Virus record (IMG/VR): IMGVR_UViG_3300017593_000243
Location: 1-30,380 of that record
Source: a virus
DNA: 30,380 bases
Reading direction: 5' to 3' (one strand)
The notes below the pieces were generated by a model. That model was not told where the DNA came from. It saw nothing but the letters and a program-made list of their open reading frames with translations, and did not search any database. Of this stretch, positions 17,155 through 24,687 are shown piece after piece (positions within the stretch are counted from its first letter, which is position 1; each line of letters opens with the position of its first letter). A program made the translations under genes and the position numbers.

Positions 17155-17835
17155 TTATGCAAATGCAAGACTAGCCGCACCAAAATAAGATGCTCCATCA
17201 AAATAAAAACTAACAATATCAATACCACTTATTGTTGTTGTTAGCGTTGGTTCAGAACCACCAACCCATTTTACATTTGAAGGCCATGATATAATACCAC
17301 TATTAACAGTTCCATGATGTAATGATAAAAGTAAATTACATACATTACCTGGATTAGTAAACGTTAAATTTTCTGTACCTGGGCCAAAATTAAATCTCAC
17401 CTTATTACCTAACCCCCAATCTATATTAGTTGTAGAGGCTGTTCCAGATATAGTTTGTTCCATAAAAGTTATAGCGTTATTATCTGCATATAACTCTCCG
17501 CCTAGTTGTGGAGACAAATCATTAACAAGTTCAAATTCTAATAACCCGCCAGATCCTTCAGTCCCATCATGCATATGAATAGGCATACTTTGGTTTGAAC
17601 CCTTACCTATAATACCATATTTTATTGTTGTTAAATTCGAAGTAAGATTTGAAGATAACGCTGTAAGATCTACAACAGTATTAGAAGATAAATAACTGCT
17701 ACCAGATATAGTACCATATTTAAACCCATCACCACCACAATCACATTCTACTCTTCGTCCTTGATGTAAAACATCTGTATAAGAACCAGTAATAGAAAAT
17801 GTATGGTAATTAATATATGTTGCTTTAATAGACAT
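17155..17835 (-). CDS. tail fibre-like structural protein
   Basis: 226 residues from MSIKAT. A TTG two codons upstream is also open, but TAAGGAG is spaced eight bases from the ATG at 17833-17835, so ATG is chosen. The middle has PIHMHDGTEGSGG and DLSPQLGGELYADNNAI, common fibre wording. The last ~60 residues (SLHHGTVNSGIISWPSNVKW, then SGIDIVSFYFDGASYFGAA) match the frequent C-terminal fibre module in which 'WP..V.W.GG..P.LT' leads to 'G.D...F..DG..Y.G'. First tail-side gene after the endonuclease island. Confidence 0.65.
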   Translation of the reverse strand: MSIKATYINYHTFSITGSYTDVLHQGRRVECDCGGDGFKYGTISGSSYLSSNTVVDLTALSSNLTSNLTTIKYGIIGKGSNQSMPIHMHDGTEGSGGLLEFELVNDLSPQLGGELYADNNAITFMEQTISGTASTTNIDWGLGNKVRFNFGPGTENLTFTNPGNVCNLLLSLHHGTVNSGIISWPSNVKWVGGSEPTLTTTISGIDIVSFYFDGASYFGAASLAFA

Positions 17836-17922
17836 AAACAATACTCCTTAATTTAATATATCAATCTTCTAATAATATTACGGTTAGTTTAAACAACAAA
17901 AAATTGTACTTGGGGGAAAGAT

Positions 17923-18909
17923 TTATTTGCAAATCAAAGACGCTAAATAATGGTAACTACATTTTAAATCTTTATGTGACTTTTTATTATGACACTTTTG
18001 ACAACAAGCTATCCCATTATCTGGATCTAATGCATAAAATCCATGTGTCTTTTTTGGTAGAATATGATGTGCAGTATTTGCTACATCCCCACAATATTGA
18101 CAAATATAATTTTCTCTTTTTAGAACAACATCTCGCCAGATTTTTAATTCATAAATAGTATAATTTAAATTACTAACTACCATATTATTTATAGACCTAT
18201 TATGAATAAAACAAGAGTGTTTACATTTGTCAGAACAATAAAACCTATTATTGCCCCCATAATTACCTTTTAATGTTTGTATTCTATTTGTTACCGCTAT
18301 AATAGATGGTGTATACCATTTTCTACACCTATTATTTGTACATCTTACCTGTAAAATTTCTAAATTATTTTGTAATACACACCGTACTTCTTCACACCAA
18401 TCAATTTGTTTAGCATAAGTATTATACAAAGGAATATTTAATTTTTTAACCCCGCCTTTATAAGAACTATTATTTTCTCCAATATTTTTACCAATATTAT
18501 TCTTACTTATTTTATTTTTAGATTTTTCAGTATGATGTTTACCATAAAAATGATTATTCTTACCAGATCTAGAAATAGACATTTTTAATTTAGACTTTTC
18601 AGTATGTTTTTTACCTGTGCTCGATTTTTTCATTTTTTCTATTGATTTTTTAGAATGTTTTTTACCAAACCAAGGATGTTTTTCACCAGACATTGCTTTA
18701 CTTATTTTCTTCTTAGTATTTTCTGAAACAACCATTGATTTTTTTAAACAAGATATAGAACAATAATCACTCTCTCTTGTATGTACAGTTAAATAGGATT
18801 CACCACATCTTTTACAAGGATATTTTTCTACATATGTAGTATTATTTTTTCTTAAAAAACCATTACGTGTTAAATATAATCCTTCTAAATTACCCCAACA
18901 AATTCTCAT
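17923..18909 (-). CDS. HNH homing endonuclease with NUMOD3 repeats
   Basis: 328 residues. A zinc-finger-like start (CKRCGESYLTVHTRESDYCSISC) is followed at about 60-140 by several NUMOD3 repeats (SKKSIEKMKKSSTGKKH, TEKSKLKMSISRSGK), the DNA-binding helices of phage homing endonucleases. Another Cys-rich segment (CTNNRCRKWYTPS, FYCSDKCKHSC) leads to a C-terminal HNH domain: CQYCG, AHHILPKK, NGIACCQKCHNKK. The first 20 bases overlap the end of the next upstream endonuclease gene, to which its C-terminal half is clearly related. Free-standing; no intron sign. Confidence 0.88.
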   Translation of the reverse strand: MRICWGNLEGLYLTRNGFLRKNNTTYVEKYPCKRCGESYLTVHTRESDYCSISCLKKSMVVSENTKKKISKAMSGEKHPWFGKKHSKKSIEKMKKSSTGKKHTEKSKLKMSISRSGKNNHFYGKHHTEKSKNKISKNNIGKNIGENNSSYKGGVKKLNIPLYNTYAKQIDWCEEVRCVLQNNLEILQVRCTNNRCRKWYTPSIIAVTNRIQTLKGNYGGNNRFYCSDKCKHSCFIHNRSINNMVVSNLNYTIYELKIWRDVVLKRENYICQYCGDVANTAHHILPKKTHGFYALDPDNGIACCQKCHNKKSHKDLKCSYHYLASLICK

Positions 18910-19723
18910 TTTTCATACAATTCCTATTTGCCAACATACCAAAAGAATATTCTCCTGTATGCATTTGATTATGACACTTTTGACAACATGCTATTCCATT
19001 ATCTGGATCTAACGCTAAATAAATATTAATTTTTTTAGGGATTTTATGATGAGCAAGAATTGCTTTTTCCCCACATATTTCACACTTACCATTAGCACAT
19101 TCAATTACTTCTTTTGACCATAGTCTCAAGTCACTACTTTTTAAACTATTTCTATGTTTTCTAGGATTAACACCTATTGGATATTTCTTTTTATGAAAAA
19201 TACTACAATTAATTTTACACATATCAGAACAATAGAATCTATTTTCTCTATCTATATTACCTTTTATAAATTGACAACGTTGCTCACATACAATACGTTC
19301 AGGAATAAACCACCTATTACACAATATACATTTTACTTCTAAAATATTAAAATTGGATTTATTTCTTCTAACTTCTTCTACAAGTGATAATTGTTTTGCA
19401 TATGTGTCATACAATGGGACATTAAGTTTTACCACGTCACCTTTTGATTTTCTTTTAGAAATAGCAATACATTCTTCGATTGATTTCTTATTGCCAGTTA
19501 AAGATTTTGCTATTTTATTTCTAATAACAACTGATTTATTAGCACATTGCCTGCTACAAAAAACTCCAGGATAGAACGTTCTCATAAAATATGATTTACC
19601 ACATTCTTTACACTCTAAAATGAACTTGTAATAAACACTTCCACGTCTATATGAATCTAATTTATATGAGTATGAAAAATCATCTATTATTTCTAAACCA
19701 TTACTATCTAATAATATATTCAT
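18890..19723 (-). CDS. HNH homing endonuclease
   Basis: 277 residues. N-terminal zinc-finger-like segment (CKECGKSYFMRTFYPGVFCSRQC), one degenerate NUMOD3-like helix (RNKIAKSLTGNKKS), then the same Cys-rich middle as its neighbour (VKLNVPLYDTYAKQLSLVEE, CILCNRWFIPE, FYCSDMCKINC). It ends in HNH (CEICGEKAILAHHKIPKK, NGIACCQKCHNQMH). It starts two bases after the stop of the EDxHD-type gene, without a clear SD, so it probably depends on translational coupling. It and 17923-18909 are tandem paralogues that have kept the C-terminal half and diverged in the DNA-binding part. Confidence 0.87.
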   Translation of the reverse strand: MNILLDSNGLEIIDDFSYSYKLDSYRRGSVYYKFILECKECGKSYFMRTFYPGVFCSRQCANKSVVIRNKIAKSLTGNKKSIEECIAISKRKSKGDVVKLNVPLYDTYAKQLSLVEEVRRNKSNFNILEVKCILCNRWFIPERIVCEQRCQFIKGNIDRENRFYCSDMCKINCSIFHKKKYPIGVNPRKHRNSLKSSDLRLWSKEVIECANGKCEICGEKAILAHHKIPKKINIYLALDPDNGIACCQKCHNQMHTGEYSFGMLANRNCMKNENLLG

Positions 19724-19725
19724 TA

Positions 19726-20811
19726 TTACTTAAACCTTCCACTACCATTGCCTACCCCACCACCATTACCACGACCCTTACCACCTTTTTTACAAGGTCT
19801 ATTATTTTGATTCCTTCCGCCTGAAACACCTTTACCTGATCCATCTTTTCTATTCTTAGATCTATTCATATTATTACCTCTCAATAAAAAATTATTAACT
19901 GATAATTTACCAATACTGTCATTCCATTCTATATCACTAACTCTTAGTAATTCGATACGATTATTCTTACAAAATTTAGTTTTTATATTATCATTTTTAA
20001 TTGTAACTTCTTTTTGATGCCAATATACACCGTCACATTCAATAGCTTTATTTAAATCAGGTAAATATAGATCTAATTCTAAAAATTTACCTGTATTTTT
20101 ATTAAACACTATAGTTCTATCATTATAAACTACTTTACCATGATATATACTATTTACAAACTCTCTAACTTCTAATTCAAATCTTGATGTATAATTATTT
20201 TGTAAATAACAAGTCATACACCTTACTCCTGTTTTATTTTTTAAATCTCTAAAATTATGAAATGTTGTAGTCCATTCATGTCCTTTTGGGCATTTTAATA
20301 TAATTGGTAATTTGCTATTTATATATTCTTTTGACAATAAAATGTAACCACGTTCTTCTATATAATTTCTTATATATTCTATTGTATGCTTATTAGTTTT
20401 CCCACTAACATATTCTTTTGCGTTAGGGTTTAATTTTCTATAAACTTCCGCTCTTTTTAATAAACATTTTTCTCTATTATTCTTATAATATTTTCTTCCT
20501 TTTTCTATTAATTCATTTCTATCTCTTCTTTTATGACTATTAACATTTTTTCTTTTAACTCTTTCTTTCTCACAATCTAAATTACCACAATACACTTTCT
20601 TTTTATAATATGTAGAAAATTCATTACCACAAGCTAAACAATTTCTAATATATTCTTTATTATATTTCTTTCTATTTACTTTTTTCCATTGTTCTTTTTC
20701 CTTCAATCTTTTAGCTTTTTCTTTACAATCTAAACAATATTTTTGTGAACCAGAAGTGGGTATAAAAATATTTTCACACCCATCCATCTGACAATTTTTT
20801 TCTTTATACAT
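19726..20811 (-). CDS. EDxHD/PD-(D/E)XK-type homing endonuclease with Gly-rich tail
   Basis: 361 residues. Two Cys-rich fingers at about 7-30 and 58-80 (CQMDGCENIF...YCLDC; CLACGNEF...YCGNLDC), a basic helical linker, then at about 142-201 one copy of the zinc module found in the HNH genes (KCPKGHEW...RCMTC). Residues about 211-295 form a Vsr-like nuclease: FELEVREF (Glu), ELDLYLPD (Asp247), IECDGVYWHQ (His near 265), KNDNIKTKFCKNN and LLRVSDIEW. This is the layout of the I-Bth0305I (EDxHD) homing family. The last ~45 residues, beginning at an internal Met near 315, are a Lys/Arg/Gly-rich tail unlike the family. Lies directly downstream of the capsid gene. Confidence 0.82.
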   Translation of the reverse strand: MYKEKNCQMDGCENIFIPTSGSQKYCLDCKEKAKRLKEKEQWKKVNRKKYNKEYIRNCLACGNEFSTYYKKKVYCGNLDCEKERVKRKNVNSHKRRDRNELIEKGRKYYKNNREKCLLKRAEVYRKLNPNAKEYVSGKTNKHTIEYIRNYIEERGYILLSKEYINSKLPIILKCPKGHEWTTTFHNFRDLKNKTGVRCMTCYLQNNYTSRFELEVREFVNSIYHGKVVYNDRTIVFNKNTGKFLELDLYLPDLNKAIECDGVYWHQKEVTIKNDNIKTKFCKNNRIELLRVSDIEWNDSIGKLSVNNFLLRGNNMNRSKNRKDGSGKGVSGGRNQNNRPCKKGGKGRGNGGGVGNGSGRFK

Positions 20812-20835
20812 ATTAAATTCTTCTTAATTAATAAA

Positions 20836-20866
20836 ACTGCTCCCACATATAAAATATGAGAGCAGT
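20836..20866 (-). terminator. hairpin terminator after the major capsid gene
   Basis: On the minus strand ACTGCTC pairs with GAGCAGT, then after a small mismatch CATAT pairs with ATATG, and a TTTTATTAATT run follows. It starts 20 bases after the capsid stop codon. It would limit transcription into the endonuclease island. Confidence 0.65.
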
Positions 20867-20885
20867 AAATTATTTTATAAACATT

Positions 20886-21324
20886 CTATAAAGATCTATC
20901 AATTATTCCCATTCCTAACATACGGGCATCCAAACACGCAAAACCCTGATCTGACCATCCAAAAAACCCTTGCTTTTGTCGCCTAAGCAATGTTGGATCA
21001 TCGAATGCCTCATATTCCTTACGAATAGGCATTACTAATGAATCATTAGTTGAAAGATCAAATCCAAGAACTTGAGTTTCACCCAATGAATCTATTGTCC
21101 CATCGGCTGCTGTCTTATTAGGATTATCTGGTGTATAACTATTATAAGACCCTGTTCCATCAACAGTAAATTTCCCATATTCGGAGTCACTACTATTAAT
21201 ATTATAAAGTCCTACAGCTCCAAGATGTTGTACCTCATGGAGAGTTACATTCCAAATTTTACCCATACCAGATGCTGTAAAAATTTCACGCCTGGTAATT
21301 GGATCAATATCTGTCCTTTTATTC
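20886..21324 (-). CDS. major capsid protein, exon 3 (C-terminal part)
   Basis: Third exon of the split MCP (join 22563-23192, 21598-21608, 20886-21324). From the predicted splice site it reads as the last part of an ATG codon, then NKRTDIDPITRREIFTASG. The DIDPITRREIF block is the kind of conserved turn seen in HK97-fold capsid proteins of large phages. Translation ends QGFACLDARMLGMGIIDRSL. An internal ATG at 21266 opens the frame but has no SD, and the conserved residues lie upstream of it, so it is not a real start. Upstream in frame a TAA stop occurs at 21342-21344, inside the intron. Confidence 0.85.
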
Positions 21325-21597
21325 CATTTTAAAAAAATGAGTTACTGAATTTCTTCAATAACACTGCATATTACTATGCAGAGTAGACTATATCATCACC
21401 CTTTGAATCCGGGTGGCTAGCGCTAAAAAATTTATTACATTAAATAATACTAATAATAAATTTTAATAAGTCGTTACACCTTCTTGTTATACACAAGCTT
21501 GGCTCGGTATTGCCCTTATATTGATCCACGATAAAAGGGTGTTCACCGAATTCACTAACTTATCACCTATTTGTTTCCAAATAGGGCGACCATTTTG
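21325..21597 (-). ncRNA. group I intron 2 in the major capsid gene (no ORF)
   Basis: 273 nt. P1: exon CGAT (21598-21601) pairs with GTCG (21587-21590), with U.G at the splice site. P2: seven-base-pair hairpin 21566-21585. P4-P6 core: GGGCAATACCGAGCCAAGC (21497-21515), a textbook P/Q sequence. R: AACGACTT near 21468-21476; S: ATGATATAGTCT (21385-21396); GACT/AGTC form P7. P8: CACCC/GGGTG hairpin 21397-21415. P9: CTGCATA-GTAA-TATGCAG at 21364-21381. P9.1: nine pairs with a GAAA loop at 21341-21362. A simple AT-rich stem fills the P7.1 place (subgroup IA-like). Ends in G at 21325. Boundaries are inferred from pairing and reading frame. Confidence 0.82.
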
Positions 21598-21608
21598 ATC
21601 GGTCCATT
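21598..21608 (-). CDS. major capsid protein, micro-exon 2 (predicted, 11 nt)
   Basis: Predicted exon AATGGACCGAT between the two introns. Its 5' bases AATGG can pair with CCATT in intron 1 (P10). Its 3' bases CGAT pair with GTCG of intron 2 (P1). With these limits exons of 630, 11 and 439 nt sum to 1080 nt, an exact frame, adding residues N-G-P and the start of M between ADIR and NKRTDID. Purely inferred; splicing needs RNA evidence. Confidence 0.55.
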
Positions 21609-22562
21609 CTAATTGTTTATTCTACAAGTCATTTCTGCTTGTCCCCAATTTTTCAACTGGATATCGGAACATATCATCATCCTATTAATTAGGATGCAAA
21701 GCGCTATAAAGGTAATTTATAATTCATACATTCTACATCTTCAACAAAAAACTTTACAACATCAATAAAAGTAGAAACATCTTCTTTTTTATGGCATCTT
21801 AATTTGTAACCATAATCTTTAAATTTATCAATCATACCATTATGATTAACATTAAATTTTATATTAAATTTCTTACAGAAATATTCACTAATCATATTAC
21901 ACTCATCTTTAGTAAACCCATCAGTATGTAAACAAACTGTTCTATAAGTAAATTCACCTCTTTTATATGTATGTAAAGATCCATCATCCATATACCAAAT
22001 TGCTATAGATAATGGGCTTAATCTATTTAATATAGATTTTTTAACTATTTTCTTTGCGCCAGAAATTCTATTATTAATCGATGGTTTTCCACCAATATAA
22101 AAATCTTTATATATATAATGAAAATTTTTTCTATGTTTAATATAAGCATCATAACCCTTAAAAATCTTAGTCCCCATTTTTTTTATAGTATTATATATAC
22201 TTACATTATCAACATATGCCTTAATAAGTTCTATTTTCCAATCTAAATATTCTTTGGAATCTTCTTTATGTGTTATTCTCAATTCTGTTCTATTCCATAA
22301 AGGCCCTTTCTTAGATTTTTTTTCTGGACCTTTTATTAATTTAAATCTATTAAAACAACCATCTCCTAACAACATTCCTATTACAGCACAATTAAAATCG
22401 TATTTACTTCTAACTACTAAATTACCTTTTTTTGTTCTCTGAACTTTCATAGCTTTCTCCTATGCTTAGCTGCTGATTAGCTTATTTTTTCAATTTAGCT
22501 TTCCAGCAATTCACTTTGTTATTCATTCAATCATTACTGACTGAAGCCGCAAATGGTTTTTT
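21609..22562 (-). ncRNA. group I intron 1 in the major capsid gene (encodes LAGLIDADG endonuclease)
   Basis: 954 nt. P1: exon CCGT (22563-22566) with GCGG (22547-22550), U.G at the splice site. P2: TTCAGTCA-GTAA-TGATTGAA at 22526-22545. P/Q-like core AAGCTAATCAGCAGCTAAGC at 22464-22483. R: GTTCAGAGAAC at 22434-22444; S: ATGATATGTTCCG at 21665-21677; GAAC/GTTC make P7. P8 hairpin 21678-21696. P9 with GAAA loop at 21645-21660. P9.1 at 21624-21642. The endonuclease ORF fills the P7.1 place between R and the 3' strand of P3. Ends CAATTAG at 21609. Confidence 0.85.
21704..22450 (-). CDS. intron-encoded LAGLIDADG homing endonuclease
   Basis: 248 residues with two LAGLIDADG-type motifs: AVIGMLLGDG at 22-31 (Asp30) and LSPLSIAIWYMDDGSL at about 144-159 (Asp155/156), so one chain supplies both catalytic sites. 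The second motif, S-P-x-x-I-A-x-W-Y-M-D-D-G, is of the LAGLIDADG_2 kind. AGGAG lies six bases before the ATG. The first codons run through the R element of the intron core, and the TAG stop abuts the 3' strand of P3, so the ORF is tightly fitted into the ribozyme. It should cut intronless capsid genes near the exon junction and promote intron spread; a splicing-helper (maturase) role is also possible. Confidence 0.92.
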   Translation of the reverse strand: MKVQRTKKGNLVVRSKYDFNCAVIGMLLGDGCFNRFKLIKGPEKKSKKGPLWNRTELRITHKEDSKEYLDWKIELIKAYVDNVSIYNTIKKMGTKIFKGYDAYIKHRKNFHYIYKDFYIGGKPSINNRISGAKKIVKKSILNRLSPLSIAIWYMDDGSLHTYKRGEFTYRTVCLHTDGFTKDECNMISEYFCKKFNIKFNVNHNGMIDKFKDYGYKLRCHKKEDVSTFIDVVKFFVEDVECMNYKLPL

Positions 22563-23192
22563 ACGGATATCTGCAGCATCTTCCGGTGCCAAATACAAAT
22601 CTGTTAATACTCTACCTGTTCTTTTAAATCCTACTATCATTTTATTTATAAGTTCTTTTGATAAATATCCAGCACCTGTTGATGTTGGATTGATCTCATA
22701 AATAGGAGCTGGCCTTGAACCTAAAAGGCCCTTCCCTGAAAATGAAGATGTGGCGGCGGGTATAATTACTCGCCACCCACATTCTTCTTCATAGTTAGCT
22801 AAATCTTTAGCCGCTCTAGCTGCAGCTCTCTGTGGAATACTTATACGAGAATCTCTCGCATACGAAATTTTCCAATCTGCAGCAGCATCTATAGTAAAGG
22901 TAGGAACAACTACGTCCTCACCAATACCCTCAATAAAATTCTGAGCAATATATCCTAATCCAGGCAGTACCCAAACAGGGATCTCAAAATCTTCAGCTAT
23001 TGGATAAGAAGCTTGTGCTCCTGGCTCCAACTGCTCAACTGTAAACAATTGACGCATAATAGATTCAAGTTCTATTTTTTGTAATATCGGAATTGTTAAC
23101 GCAGCTGCAAATGCTTGATAAGCTGCCAAACCTTCTGAGGTCTGCACATTAGCTGTAGCTTTAAATAATTCTTTCATTTTCTGTTCGTCCAT
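22563..23192 (-). CDS. major capsid protein, exon 1 (N-terminal part)
   Basis: First exon, 210 codons, from MDEQKMKELF with a strong TAGGAGGAAT upstream. It holds the N-arm and much of the HK97-like fold (FAAALTIPILQKIELESIMRQ, GYIAQNFIEGIGEDVVVPTF, ISYARDSRISIPQRAA, VLTDLYLAPEDAADIR). The unspliced frame continues eleven codons (KKPFAASVSND) to a stop at 22527; those codons are intron. Joined to 21598-21608 and 20886-21324 it gives a 359-residue protein, a normal size for a capsid subunit. It follows scaffold and decoration genes, as expected. Confidence 0.87.
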
Positions 23193-23261
23193 ACTATAAT
23201 TCCTCCTATATTTATATTAATTAAGGAAACAAATTTAATTGTTTTCATCCTTTTTTTACTA

Positions 23262-23894
23262 CTATATCATTAATTTTACTCGTATTGGATATAATACTGT
23301 ATTAGCTACATTAGCTGCAGCTTTATTACCACTAACACCTCTTAAAACTCTTGCAACAACATCTGTACTCATTCTCTTACCATCATTGGTATTATCACTT
23401 GCAGTATCTGTAGAATTTGTCATTTTGCCTTCAGCATTAGCTGCAACATACATAAAATCACCAGGAGCTATTTTTGCATCAGTTTCTACTGTATAATGAC
23501 AAGTATCCCAAAGTCCATTATGTGCAACTCCAACAGGAATTTCTCTAGTTCCTGTAATAACACCACTAGCATTATACATGGCTTGAGCTATAACATCACT
23601 ACTTCCAAGATCTCCAGGAAGCATAAAGCCTGTAGGATGTACTTGATGGTAACCAGTTTTAACTTTTTGCATTGAAACACCAAAAGGAATTTGTTCAGAA
23701 GCAGTTAAAGCACCATACTCAGTAAACGTATTGTATCTAAGAACTTCAGATTCCTCATTAGTTGCATCACTTTTTAAATATAAAACAGAACCAGCATATG
23801 CGATAACACCGCCGACACCTTCTGATCCGGTGCCTGTCTGGGATGCGTATTTACAAAACTGATTCTCAATAACAGGTTGTCTAGGTATAAACAT
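23262..23894 (-). CDS. putative head decoration/stabilisation protein
   Basis: 210 residues; GAAGGAGGAATT before the ATG. Mostly beta, with Gly/Ala/Thr-rich turns (GVGGVIAYAGSVLYLKS, HPTGFMLPGDLGSSDVI, IAPGDFMYVAANAEGKM, VVARVLRGVSG). The phrase pattern 'APGDxVYVaaNGkl' and a C-terminal beta strand are usual in capsid decoration or stabilising proteins encoded beside MCP genes. Located between scaffold and MCP, which supports the call. Only context and fold style, not a firm family match. Confidence 0.6.
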   Translation of the reverse strand: MFIPRQPVIENQFCKYASQTGTGSEGVGGVIAYAGSVLYLKSDATNEESEVLRYNTFTEYGALTASEQIPFGVSMQKVKTGYHQVHPTGFMLPGDLGSSDVIAQAMYNASGVITGTREIPVGVAHNGLWDTCHYTVETDAKIAPGDFMYVAANAEGKMTNSTDTASDNTNDGKRMSTDVVARVLRGVSGNKAAANVANTVLYPIRVKLMI

Positions 23895-23909
23895 ATATAA
23901 TTCCTCCTT

Positions 23910-24599
23910 CTATGATTTGTCTGTAACCCAAGCAGCAGCCATTGCTTTTCCAAGATCTGTATAATCAGATACTACATCATCAGTATCTGCTTCCAGATTT
24001 AGTGCCGCTTGTTCAGAATTTTTACTATTGATATCCATATCTGGTGTAACCTTTGATTCAACACCACCATCAACATTACCATCAGATGTTCCCACATTCT
24101 CTTTACTAGCCAATTCTTCTTTAATAGATTTACGTAAGTCTATCAATTCTTTTTTGTAACTAGCAAACTCTTCATCACTCATTTCTCGAACTTTTTTAAG
24201 CTGCGTTAATTGATCTGTACTATTAACTTTACTTTCCTTCAGTTCAATAATACGTACATCAGCAGCCATATCTTTTTTCATTTCAACTACTTGAAGCTCT
24301 GAAGCACTTAATTTTGTAGTAACTTCTTCAATCTGTTTTTCAAGTTCAACTACTTTTACTTTCTCTGCTTCAATAGCTTCTGAATTTTCAGTAAGAGTTT
24401 CCTCTACCTCAGAAATTTTGGTCTCAAGATCTGTTATAACATTGTCTTTTTCAACAACAGACTCTGTGAGATCAGTTACTACCTTAGCAGACTTTTCAAG
24501 TGCTTCTTCAGTAAGTCGTTTTTTAGCAACATCTTCTTTTTCAGAAAATATCTCGGTCACCATTAACTCTATGTCTTTTTTTAAAACGTCTTTATCCAT
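23910..24599 (-). CDS. head scaffolding protein
   Basis: 229 residues; AAGGAGGAAAATTC before the ATG. Residues about 1-165 are an almost unbroken acidic coiled coil (VVTDLTESVVEKDNVITDLE, LEKQIEEVTTKLSASELQVV, EFASYKKELIDLRKSIKEEL). A short Gly/Asp/Ser linker follows and ends in a small helical tail (YTDLGKAMAAAWVTDKS) that may touch the capsid subunit. Size, composition and position between protease and MCP are those of a scaffold or core protein. It is probably cleared by the protease during maturation. Confidence 0.75.
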   Translation of the reverse strand: MDKDVLKKDIELMVTEIFSEKEDVAKKRLTEEALEKSAKVVTDLTESVVEKDNVITDLETKISEVEETLTENSEAIEAEKVKVVELEKQIEEVTTKLSASELQVVEMKKDMAADVRIIELKESKVNSTDQLTQLKKVREMSDEEFASYKKELIDLRKSIKEELASKENVGTSDGNVDGGVESKVTPDMDINSKNSEQAALNLEADTDDVVSDYTDLGKAMAAAWVTDKS

Positions 24600-24687
24600 G
24601 AATTTTCCTCCTTAAACTTTATATATTACAAAATTATAATTTTAACCCGAATATTGACCTTTTCCAAATACTTATATCTACACTACC

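Noticed and set aside
21545-21640. A protein-like frame (LEWTDQNGRPIWKQIGDKLVN) between the intron cores, considered as a larger middle exon
   Set aside because: It runs through P1, P2 and P3 of intron 2 and cannot be joined to exon 3 with a G-ended intron in the right frame; the 11-nt exon satisfies all splice rules.
21267-22526. Intein in the capsid protein
   Set aside because: Stop codons interrupt the frame on both sides, there is no Cys/Ser first residue with splicing blocks and no terminal His-Asn, while group I RNA elements are clear.
21330-22562. One large intron with direct joining of exon 1 to an exon starting AAA TGG AAT (ADIR-KWNKRTDID)
   Set aside because: The result looks acceptable as protein, but the intron would end in T instead of the near-universal G, and two full sets of core elements are present. 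Kept only as an alternative for RNA testing.
23224-23246. Weak hairpin between the decoration-like gene and the capsid gene as a terminator
   Set aside because: Stem is short and AT-only except at the ends, with no T-run on the minus strand; not strong enough to list.
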